From assembly GCF_000090795.2 (NCBI RefSeq), contig NW_003546417.1, forward strand, positions 52,973-116,972: a stretch of DNA of 64,000 bases, given 5' to 3'. A program made the position numbers and the translations under genes. Below, one piece after another: positions 1 through 10,357 of this stretch (positions within the stretch are counted from its first letter, which is position 1; each line of letters starts with the position of its first letter). The stretch is from Amphimedon queenslandica (lineage: Eukaryota > Porifera > Demospongiae > Haplosclerida > Niphatidae). Below the pieces are notes generated by a model. That model was not told the origin of the DNA. It made no database searches and was given only the letters and a program-made list of their open reading frames with translations.

Positions 1-4
1 TTAG

Positions 5-2633
5 GTATCACGAGATGGTACTTACTCAAAGCCTCCAACTGATAAGATCACGTATGGTACTATGGTTTTTGTAAGAGCAGGTATTGTCGTCCAGTCGGCT
101 AGCATCCTGGCCAGGGCTGTTACTATAGCAATCAGATACAGTGTAGTCAGAAGACAGACACAGAACAGACCTGGGTAAGATAATGAAGTATGCAATGGAG
201 CCTTTATATAATGGACACTTCTTGTCTGTTATACAGAAGTGTCCATTAAATTGAGAGACACCTGCTCTATTGTATGTATGTATGAGTATTATGTGTTATG
301 TTATATACTTTTAGTGAGCCAGAGACACAAGTACTGGATTATCAAACTCAGCAGTTCAAGCTCTTCCCTCTATTGGCCTCTGCTTATGCTATGAAATTTG
401 CTAGTCAGTACATGCTCAAACTTTATGTTGGAATCACCGGAGAAATTGCCGAAGGGAATCTTGAATCTCTACCAGAAGTAAATCAGCTAATACCCTTTTT
501 ATTATATTTAAGCCTCTCTTTATAGCTTCATGCTACCAGTGCTGGTTTAAAAGCTCTTTGTTCTGAAATATCTTCTAATGGTGTTGAGGTATTCTTTATA
601 AATACATGTATGTGTATGTTTCTTATCTTTCTTTCTTGTAGCTCTGTAGGCTGTGTTGTGGTGGTCATGGATATTCAGCCGCTAGTGGTCTACCTCAGCT
701 TTATGTTGATTATTCTCCAGCACAGACATATGAAGGAGAGAACACAGTCATGTTACTCCAAACAGCAAGGTTACCTAATTGAAGTACCTCTCTCATGTCT
801 TGTTCTTTTTTCTGTGCAGGTATCTTTTGAAAATATCCAGACAGAAAGTTCCTCAGGCTCAGTTGCCAAACAATGTGGCATATCTTGGAGTCGATTATCC
901 AAAGTATAAGGAGAGCCCAGTTTTGACTCCAAAACAATTTAATGATCCACACATTTTACTGGAAGCATATCGCCAGAGAGTGATTAGGTAAGAGACAGTG
1001 AACAAAAGAACGATGAGGGCTATAATAATTGTGAAGCTTTTTATCATCAATATTTTGTTTTTATTCATTCATTATTTTTAAAGGTTAGTTGCTGTAGCAT
1101 TAAGGAGGTACATGAATGGCATTGACTCTGGATTGGATGCTGTTGCTGCCTGGAATAACTCTTCAGTGGATTGGACAGTAGCAGCAAGAGTAAGATATGC
1201 ATCATGTGAGAGTCACATGATAGTATTGGGACTTTTTATTTACAGGCTCACTGTCATTATCTTGTTTTGAAAGCATTCCAGTCCAGCATAGATACAGCTG
1301 AAATGTGTGAAGCTAATTTAAGTATAATGAGAGTTTTGTGCTGCTTGTTTGGACTGTTTGGTATAATGCAGTACAGTGGAGAATTCTGCCTGGTGAGAAA
1401 ATAGTAATAATTTTTAATTATTAATATTTATGATTTTGGGCAGCTTAAAAAATTCATAAAAAATTAATTTTGATTGAAATCAGCTCAAACTTGCTACACA
1501 ACATGAAAACATGTATGTGTATCAAATAAAAATATAAAAATAAAAAAATTCTTTTTTTAGTCATTTTTGGCGAAATTTGACTTTGGCCAAATTTTTGAGT
1601 AACTTTAAAAATTTGTAAAAAATCCAATTTTGATCGGAATCAGCTCAAACTTGCTACACAATATAAAAACATGTATATGTATCAGGTAAAAATATAAAAA
1701 TGGAAAATTCTCTCCTAGTCATTTTTGGCAAAATTTAGCTAAAATCCCTGTACTATGCTACAGGGACTTTGGCCAAATTTTTGAGTAATTTTAAAAATTT
1801 GTAAAAAAAATTAATTTTGATCGAAATCAGGTCAAACTTGCTACACAACATAAGAACATTTGTGTGTATCAGTTAAAAATATAAAAATAGAAAATTCTCT
1901 CCTAGTCATTATTGGCAAAATTTGGCCAAAGACTCTATACTATAGTACAGGAACTTTGGTCGGATTTTGGAGTTCAAATTTTGGTTGGAAGCAATTCAAA
2001 ATTTATGAACATGTATATGCATTAGAAAAAATTATAAAAAGAGAAAATTCTTTTTCAACCCTGATTGTGTGTATTATTATTACTATGTAGGATGGGTATA
2101 TGAATAGTGATCAGATTGAAATGGCCAAGAACCAGCTTTATTCCCTGCTAAAGGAAGTGAGGTAAACTCTTATATCTGTCTGACCACACATCCTTTGGGT
2201 TTGCACTTTGACATTGCCAATATTGAAATTCTGTTTTTAATCATTTTAAGCATTCAAAGTAAGAGTTAATCTTTTCCTTCAGATATGAAGCAGTTCCATT
2301 GGTTGATGCATTTGATATTCATGATGACATATTAAACTCGTGTCTTGGTCGTTATGATGGTGATGTGTACAGACACTTGTATCAGTGGGCACTAAGAGCC
2401 CCTAGGAACAAGAAAGAGGTAATGACATGTATTACTGACATTAACACAACAGGCATAATGTTTAAAAAATTTGTAAATTTGTGATTGATATTAGTTTAAA
2501 CTTTTTAAGAGCATGTGGTCGTTGTTGCATGATAACTGTTGACTGATTTGCTTATTATTATTATTTTTAGGTTCATGATACTTATGAGAAATATTTGAGG
2601 CCACTTTTAAAGAAAACCAAGTCCAAGCTATGA
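5..2633 (+). CDS. ACOX1: Peroxisomal acyl-CoA oxidase, 3' part
   Basis: FAD-dependent acyl-CoA oxidase, first step of peroxisomal beta-oxidation (acyl-CoA to trans-2-enoyl-CoA plus H2O2). The 5' exons lie outside the window. Exons read: 5-176, 315-477, 526-588, 642-769, 820-987, 1084-1189, 1246-1392, 2091-2161, 2283-2418 and 2571-2633. The spliced product contains the GTMVFVRAG segment, the [14 protein letters not shown] segment near the flavin and substrate site, and [20 protein letters not shown], all typical of the family. The protein ends in KKTKSKL followed by TGA, a canonical type-1 peroxisomal targeting signal, and the last 60 residues (LVDAFD, LGRYDG.VY, NK.EVH..Y) resemble animal ACOX1 more than ACOX2/3. 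An AATAAA lies near 2759. The gene converges on TSFM with about 140 bp between stop codons. The intron at 1393-2090 is filled with dispersed repeat. Confidence 0.93.
209..248. repeat. 14-bp perfect inverted repeat in ACOX intron
   Basis: TAATGGACACTTCT at 209-222 and its exact complement at 235-248 flank a 12-bp loop. The nearby words (CCTTTATATAA, GGACACTT) recur at about 32340-32510 and 33055-33200, so this is probably a scrap of a dispersed element. Confidence 0.6.
1440..2085 (-). repeat. Satellite-unit block in ACOX intron
   Basis: Three or so diverged copies of a roughly 180-190 bp unit, in reverse orientation. Each copy has GCTCAAACTTGCTACACAA, an ACATGTAT-type core, and ATTTTTGGC with CCCTGTACTA..TACAGGG. 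The same unit occurs at 12830-13500, 20880-21060, 39720-40320, 47110-47700 and 49140-49520. Confidence 0.8.
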
Positions 2634-2775
2634 TAGTATTAACTTTGATAATAATGACACTACTCTTGCTAATATTTAATAGATATTAATAATGATGATA
2701 ATGTTAATCATTTTTATACAATTTTAATTTTAGGTATAACAATTTTGTTTTTTTTTGTAATAAATAAGAGTATAA

Positions 2776-4052
2776 TCACTGGTTGGTGTCTCCCACTCCA
2801 AAACGAACAAAGCTCCCAACAGAGAGTCCATGAGACCTCAGCCACTCCCCCACTGGCACACTACCGTCAAACAAAAACCTTTGAGTGAGTAGATCCTCCT
2901 CTCCTCCCCCTCCAATGAGACGTGGGTTGCACCCGACAATATGCTGAGCTAGCTGATCACCAAGAGAAGCTGATGACAAAGGAGCCACATTATCTTTATC
3001 AGCCTTTAAAGTAAAACTAGCATTAACTCCATTTTCATTATCATCTAAGTCAGTGTTCGATCCATTACTAGTACTCTCTTCAGTATTCCATGTCACTGGT
3101 TGTGGTTTATTAATGAGGTGTACAATACAACCATATCTACCCATACCAACACCAGATACATATAGTCCATTGTACACGTACGATGATATGAAACCTTCCT
3201 CCTTTCTCCCTCCGTCTAGTCTCATGTGGTAGCCACGTGTCAGGTTTATCTTCTCGCCGAGTAGTCCTATTTTTTCGGCCGTCATGTCACCAAGTAAATT
3301 CCCTCCAGGGCCTCTGAACGAGGCTAGATCCTCTGGTTTGAGGTGTTGCTGAGGGTCTGATGGTGGGTTGCACATTAAATGATCGGCTGTAGCTCTGGCA
3401 GCCTCTGACACGTATTGAAGGAAATTTTGATTTCTAGCCACAAAATCAGTTTCACAGTTCACCTAATAAAAATAATAATAATTAGCTCATCATTACTACA
3501 TCATAATATTAAGGTAATTAATTAATAAGTTAATTAATAGTACCGTATAAGGGGTATATTTCCCGGGGAAAATATTTCATGAAAATCCCCTTTAAACCTA
3601 TTCACAAGGAAAAAATTTTGCATTTTTCTTCTACTGACCATTATTAGTATGGTAAAAATAATTTTCACAGATAAAAATTTTCACGAATTTTTTAAAACTG
3701 TGAAATTAGCGAAATTAAATCCCAGTGAAATATACCCTCTATATGGTATCATCGCCATTCTCCTCACTTCTAGCATTGTTGCTGCATTACCATCCACACA
3801 AGCAGCTATAACTCCTTGAGTGGTAGCACGTGGTAGGTCAGCCTTTATCCATCCTTCTTTCCTTGCTTGTTCTTTGAGCCATTCTTCAGCCAGAGAGAGG
3901 TCATTGTTGTGAAGAGACAAAGCCTCCTTGCATTTTGAGAGCTGATAGCCTGTCTTCTTACGGAGGACAGCCAGAGGACTAGAGGAAACTGAAGAATAAA
4001 ACCTAGAAAATCTCAACCACATTGTAGAGTAGACGACTAGACGTGACCACAC
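2776..4052 (-). CDS. TSFM: Mitochondrial translation elongation factor Ts
   Basis: Guanine-nucleotide exchange factor that recycles mitochondrial EF-Tu. Two exons, 4052-3768 and 3462-2776 (323 aa), are joined in phase 0 (GAA|GTGAGG donor, TTATTAG|GTGAAC acceptor). The N terminus is Arg/Ser-rich without acids, as expected for a mitochondrial presequence; a second Met (MWLRFSRF) follows ten codons in. Residues about 30-65 form the UBA-like EF-Ts N domain (LRKKTGYQLSKCKEAL, then AEEWLKEQA). The exon junction recreates the family signature V.NCETDFVARN, which contacts EF-Tu. The C-terminal core is shorter and more divergent than in bacteria, as is usual for animal TSFM. The single intron contains an inverted-repeat element (3541-3748). 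The gene is divergent from the kelch-CARD gene. Confidence 0.94.
3541..3748. mobile_element. TACCGTATA-type inverted-repeat element (MITE)
   Basis: Begins TACCGTATAAGGGGTATATTTC and ends with the imperfect complement GAAATATACCCTCTATATGGTA, so the termini pair over about 20 bp. The interior is AT-rich and non-coding (repeated AAAATTTTC words). Four more elements with similar ends are in the window (20162, 48169, 48510, 59600). It sits inside the TSFM intron, about 20 bp from the donor site. Confidence 0.75.
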
Positions 4053-4175
4053 CTAGACCATCCTAGACCCATTCCATTCCCCATCCAGCAACCAGCATTG
4101 GTCTCGCCTCCTTTTTTTTGCTGTAGGCTAGATCTAACCATACCGGTAGACGTTTTTGGTTTTGCCAGAATCAGA
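4053..4175. promoter_or_regulatory. Divergent promoter TSFM / kelch-CARD gene
   Basis: Only 123 bp separate the two start codons, so both 5' UTRs and core promoters must lie here or overlap the genes. No TATA box is evident. This is inferred from gene arrangement. Confidence 0.5.
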
Positions 4176-7100
4176 ATGTCAGGACAAAGTTAATTTCACT
4201 CTCTTACTTCTCCTCTCTATTTTTCTCCTTTACACAGGTACTTATACATTCAAATGGAGGGCTTGCCACTCAGCTCCAGTAATAGGAAGGTCTCTCTACC
4301 TGTGGGGAGGGTTCCAACCTGATTGGCTTAGCCCTGATATCATACAAGCACACGATTCATCTCAAAAGAGGAAAGTGGCTTCAACAGTTGAGTCATTTTC
4401 CTTTTCATCAGCTCGCTGGTCCTCTCACCTAACAAGGGGAAATCCTCCATTAGGAATCACTGGCTACTTCTGTACCACCTTTCGTTCTAATATTTATTAT
4501 TATGGTGGCTGGTGTGGTCATGATATTTGTTTCCACAACAATTTAAATGTACTAAATACACTGACCATGAGCTGGACCCAACTGCACCCTAATGATGAGT
4601 CCAGGATGAAGAAAGGCTATGGTGGAATGCTATCACTCGAATTTGATGGAACTGACTATCTTTTTATGGTTGGAGGAGCAGGTACTACACCAGCTGTCAA
4701 ACATCCTCAGTTTCAATATCAGAATAATAAGACGAATGATGCCCTTGTTCTTACTAATGAACAGTTACTTCATAATCTATCTAATGGTGAGTTTTTATCA
4801 GTAATATCAGCGATTGTGTACAAGCCTGAGTTTTAGGAATTCAGGTGGGTTTATAATATGACTCTAGACCAGTGTACCAATAATTTTAAATTAAGAAATG
4901 TGGGTGATTTCACTGACCATTTGATGCATGCTTTACGCTAGAATTAATTCAAATTTGACTCTAGTACGTGTCAACACAATGTTAGGCCTAGCATAATATT
5001 GTAAACCAGCCTTAAGTTAGTAGCATATAAGAAATTAATGAAGATTTATAATTTTACTTTTTAAAGTTGATTGACAATATGCAATATACTACAACCAAAG
5101 TGCCTATAAATATGTGGCGTAACACAAGAATTGAAACTTTCCCAACTCTTACGTTACAGCGGTTATGCATTTATTAACAAATTTAATGTATTGCAGTGTG
5201 TCAATTAGTTTGCGAAGATAATGAATTTTTTTGTATTTATATTATTGTGTGTAATTAAATTAACAAATTTCTCTTGTTCTTGTTCTTTTAGGACAATTCA
5301 CTGTTCCATCTGTCAGTGGACAGTGCTGTCCTCCAACTAGTAGTTTTACAATCAACAAAATAAATGGAAATAAAGGAATAATGTTTGGAGGAGCAATTAA
5401 TCTTCCTGATGGCTATATACCTACTAATGGTTTGTACATATTTCATGTGACACATACTACAATAGTAAGTTATTATCTACCTTATGACATAATGGCTTTG
5501 TTATTTAACATTTTAACTTAAGCTATACCGTTGGCATGTATTAATTTTAGTGTTTTTGAAATATTGAGTGATTTACTTTTACTATAATTTAAATTTAGTA
5601 CTCGCAATTAAAAGTCACTCTAAGGTAGACACTAAACAATGAAGATTGTAGAATAAGCGTATAAGTTTTAATGTATGCATCAATGTCAATATTATTAGAG
5701 GAAACCACTTTTTTGGAGTTGTTGTGTTTTAATCGAAAAAAATTGAGAATTTTGTGATCAAAAAGTAACAAACCACCTAGTTAGGTATTTTTTCTTAGCA
5801 TCAATACAATCAAAATGATTGCTACACCCATGCAAAATTTCCAATCCCATGATTTACTCTATTATCTATGCTTCAAGTTTAGTTATAATTGAGGTTAGCT
5901 GCCTTATTATACTGCACAAAGCTTTAAGCTTGTGTCACTCCTTTACATCAATAGAAGAGAGTTCGTAGCTGCCTTTTTATTTTACTGTGACCATAATTAA
6001 CACCACAAACCATTATAAATATTTAATTTTGGTTTTTGTTTAAGAATTTCTCACCATGTTTGCTAAAATTAGGCTTAACATTATTGAATTTGATTTGAGA
6101 CTAGCATTTATGCATCCGAGCAGGTCAAATCACCCACCTTAAAAATTATTATTACATCTGCCTTATTATTATTACAAGTAATGAAGTCCACTGTAGTAAA
6201 TACCGGTAATTGTATAATTTTTATTTTATCTATTATTTTAGCATTGGGAGAGAGTTAAAAAAGGATCAATATCTGGTAAGGAACTCTGGCCTATGGACAT
6301 ATGTGATCATGCTAGTGCTATTATCAATGGAGTCTCTACCTCACCTGCACTAGTAGTGATTGGTGGGTGGAGTAATAGCAGTCAACTAGTGAATGATTGT
6401 TTATTATTGGATAATATCACTACTAGTCAGTACAGTTGTAAGAAGGTATGTCACTGTACATGTTTAATTATTCAAGTTTAATAATGAAATTTGGGAGAGC
6501 CTTACCCTGCATGATATTATTAATTATTTCTCAGATTCCTCTACCTGAATCTGTTACTGGCAGATCCTATCACTCACTCACAGCAATCACAATGTCACCA
6601 CACTGTGTGTGGCTAGTAATTGTTGGAGGAAGTCAAGATATTCGATGGAGAGTTCAACAGTTGATGGAGGGAGGGCATGATGATGAAGAGGAAACTGGAT
6701 ATATGGTGGGTAGATTTATCGCTGATACTAATAGACTAATAATGATAATTGAATTAGGTAAGATACTGTATTATTAATTAAGCAATCACTGCCATAATTA
6801 TGATGAGGTTTTTTATGACACCTATATAAACTGTTTTAATTTGTTTTCTTATTTCAGTATATATTGAAGCTGGTGAGTGGACAGTACAGTCAGTACTGGA
6901 TGGTAATGATCTCACTAGTAAGAAATATCAAGAAAAGTATGAATCATACAGCAAGACCAGAACATGGTGGATGGATCAGTTAATAGAATATCCCACAGAG
7001 AAGGAAATGGAGCTTCAGAGATACATTCAGTTATTGCAAGAAAAACTACAAGCGGCTTATCAAAGCAAAGTATCACTACAGGAGGCACTGGTTGAGGCCA

Positions 7101-10100
7101 ACAAACAAAGTATAATACCTATGCATGCGTGCACATTCTTAGTTATTAAAGTACTTATTAAATGTGATATCATTTGATATGATTATTTTTATTATATTTT
7201 TTTAGCTGAGGTTGGTGATAATAAATTAGTAATGACTGAGAAATTAGAAGAAGTGCTGAAGGCATTACAAGAAGAGAGACAGATTCTTACTGGTTAGGGT
7301 ATCATCAGTACATAATATTAGATAGATCAGCTAATAGAATATCCCACAGAGAAGGAAATGAAGCTTTCAAGGCACATCCAGTTTTTACATCAAGAACTAC
7401 AAGTGGCTCATCAGAACAAAGTGTCACTACAGGAGGCATTGCTTGAGGCCATCAAACAAGGTACATGACATGTATATATTTAAATTGTATGTTTTCAGGC
7501 TCTAAAGCTGACGGAAATAATTTAGTTATTATGAATGAGAAATACGAAAGGGTTTTACAAGAGAAACAGAGTATTACTGGTTAGTGTGTATCATTACTGC
7601 GTAATATTAGATGAGTCTATTAATGTAGAAGATAATGAGAAACTTAGAGTTAAAGTTGCTTATAATGAAGTATGGATAACTGAAATAGAAGAAGAGAAGA
7701 GACAAGTAGAGGAAGAGAATAGAAAAGTAGAAGACAAGAATAAAAAAGCAAAGAAAGAGAAAGAGCAAGCAGAGGAAGAGAAGAGACAATTAGAGGAGCA
7801 ATACCTCATGGAGAAACAGATCACTAAAGGTTAGAGTATATTGTCATCAATATGTGTGTATTATATAAGAAAATATTTTTAGAACTTAAAGCTAAAGTTG
7901 CTGTCAATGATGTATTTATAACTCAATTAGAGGAAGAGAATGAAGAAGTAGAGAAACAATATCGCAAAGAGAAACAGCTTACTAAAGGTTAGAGTATGTC
8001 ATTAATGTGTATACTATATGAAAGAATGTTTAGATCTTAAGAGTAAAGTTGCTGACAAGGAACTGTATACTGCCAAACTAATGAAGGAGAGGGAGCAATG
8101 GAGTCAAACCAAAGAGACTAGTTCCAAAGAAGTGCAATTTGATTACATGATCCCTTCAATGGGTAAGAGTATTATACTGACTGCATGAGTATATATTTTA
8201 TACAATTTATAGATAATTTGGAATGTCTGAGTGATGTCCATGTAGCAGAGAAGAAGCTATTCTTAATTCAAGGAGACAAACCTCAACTGATGAATTGGGA
8301 GAAATATGGTCTAAGGATTGGATTACAAGAAGGAAGCCTATTGTCCTCTGAGACAGTAGAAGCAGCAGTGGTTGCTCTAGTAGGAGGACAGTTCCAGTTT
8401 CCTCCTAATACTGTCCTAGTCAGTGCTGTGTATGCAGTATCACTCTCAAAGCCTCTCTCCAAACCACTCAAGTTGGAGATACAGCACTGCGTTGATTTAA
8501 CAGGACGACCAGATCTTGTACAATACTTAAAGTTTGCTATAGCTCCTGTGAGCACGCCCAGCCTTCCTTACCAGTTTTCAATAGTTAAAGGAGGAGAGTT
8601 TAAACCTGATAGTTGGTATGGATCCATTCAACGAACTAAGTTCTGTTTAGTAGCTATTGTTGGGGAGAAACATCTACCCAAATCATCAACCAATGGAGAG
8701 GAGGATGAGGAGCAAGAGGAACAAGCAGAAGAGGAAGCTGAGGATGAAGTAGAAGATGGTAATAGTGATAATTCTGATGAGACTAAAGATCCACAAGGAA
8801 CTGGCAGTGGAGCTCAAGGTCAGTATGGTAGTCAGTCAGTCAGTCTGGGCTAATTCCACTATGTAGGAGAGTCTAGTAGTAGTCAGGGAGTAGAGAGAGA
8901 GGAGGAGACTGGAAGTCAGCCATTATTTGAGAAGGAAAATGAAGAGTCAAAGGATTATGAAGAACCACAGCATGAAGAAGTAACTGCTCCAATACCTTGT
9001 ACTGAGATTAGTTCAGATTTTAATAGTAAGTACATACATGCATCCACAGTAATGATATTATCTTTTTTGTTTATAGGTCAGGTAGTAGTTTCCACTAGTA
9101 TAGTAGAGAATATGGCTTATGCTGGACTGGTTTATTATGAGAAGAAAGAAGCTGAAGATTTGGTGACATTTACTGCTGCTAAAGATCTTAATGCACTGCT
9201 TGAGGTATATCTGTTGTATTTTACAAAACTTTTAATATTTTTTTAGTTTATTGAACAAAAGCACTCTCAAGCTGAAGTTGGGCAAAATATTCTATTTCGT
9301 TTCAAAGATTATGATGGACATATTGAATTAAAATTTGATACGCCTCAAGATGAGCCATTCACTGGTTGGAGTATTAAGCCTCACCTTAAGCCTTGTAGAG
9401 TAAGTACTGCAATATAATGTATAACTGATGGTTGGTATGTGTATATTAATAGTTTCTACGTTGTGATGTTGATAAGTTTGGTGAAGCTAATTATCCTCTT
9501 CCTTCCACCTGCCTGATATCAGTATATGGATTACCTGATGCTGTACCGTTATTGCACTATTCTATACCTTTGAATGGAGTGGTTGATCCTAAGACATTAT
9601 TCATTCACCGATCACTGAGAACTACTCTTCCCTCGCCTCTTCCTTCAACAAGTAATAGATACAAATTTAAAGTGTTTATTTATTTAATATTTATCAGATC
9701 CTACTACCTCCTCTAATGTAGTACAGGAATCAACTGCAGTATCAGAAACTAGTAAGCTGATATTAGCATAATAACACACTAATCACTGAATTTGTATCAT
9801 TAATAGGTACATTTAGATCTGATATTGCTCATAGAGTAATGACAGAATGTACTGGAATGATAAAGGAAAGGCTTGATCTAAATACATTAGTAGATAAGCT
9901 ACTTGAGAAGAGGATGATAAATGAACGAGAGAAAAAGAAAGTTCTTGATGAACGATGTGGACAAACTGCTGATCAAAGAATGGACGAGCTACTTAGTTTA
10001 GTCAAAGCATCCATTAGAGAGGATGGAGAAGATTTTGGTTTGTTTCTAGAAATAATTAAACAAGAGAATACAAGGAGAGCTGATAGACTAGCTCAGACAC

Positions 10101-10129
10101 TATTAGAAAATTATAAAAAGTCATTATAA
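4176..10129 (+). CDS. Kelch - coiled coil - ZU5 - UPA - CARD protein
   Basis: Nineteen exons give 1263 aa. Start ATG at 4176 (MSGQ), first exon 13 nt, then a 49-bp intron. Exons: 4176-4188, 4238-4786, 5292-5464, 6242-6445, 6535-6757, 6858-7109, 7206-7292, 7326-7460, 7499-7579, 7611-7829, 7883-7987, 8034-8162, 8213-8818, 8867-9025, 9077-9204, 9247-9399, 9453-9651, 9698-9751, 9807-10129. Residues 1-400 show kelch blades ([43 protein letters not shown]). Residues about 430-722 are Glu/Lys/Gln coiled coil. Residues about 725-870 resemble ZU5, followed by an acidic linker, then a UPA-like region at about 980-1140 ([19 protein letters not shown], then [14 protein letters not shown]). The last 100 residues form a CARD ([20 protein letters not shown], then MDELLSLV and [11 protein letters not shown]). 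By analogy a cytoplasmic sensor or adaptor in death-fold signalling; the ligand is unknown. AATAAA near 10191. Confidence 0.85.
4870..6160. repeat. Diverged inverted repeat flanking exon 3 of the kelch gene
   Basis: GTGGGTGATTT near 4900, followed by GATGCATGCTTTACGCTAGA and AATGTTAGGCCTA, is matched in reverse complement around 6030-6150 (AGGCTTAACATT, GACTAGCATTTATGCATC, AAATCACCCACC). The arms are imperfect and lie in the introns on either side of exon 3 (5292-5464). Confidence 0.45.
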
Positions 10130-10357
10130 TTTGTTTTTGTTATGTTATAGCGTGTATTTGTTGTTCTTTAATTTTATTATTTTTTATGTGAAATAAAATT
10201 ATAAGTTGCTGGACCCAGGAGGGCGGGCTTACTCCGCCCTTTATTTTTTCCCGCGGGGGAGCTGTGAAGTAAAGACTGAGGACTCTCACTTCCATCAAAG
10301 ATACTCTTTGCTCGTCACTGGTCCTTCGAATTCTTCTCTAACTAACATCCCCCACTG

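Noticed and set aside
4156-4237. Signal-peptide-like leader (poly-Leu) before the kelch repeats
   Set aside because: The Leu-rich stretch is the polypyrimidine tract of a 49-bp intron; the spliced start MSGQSTYTF has no signal peptide.
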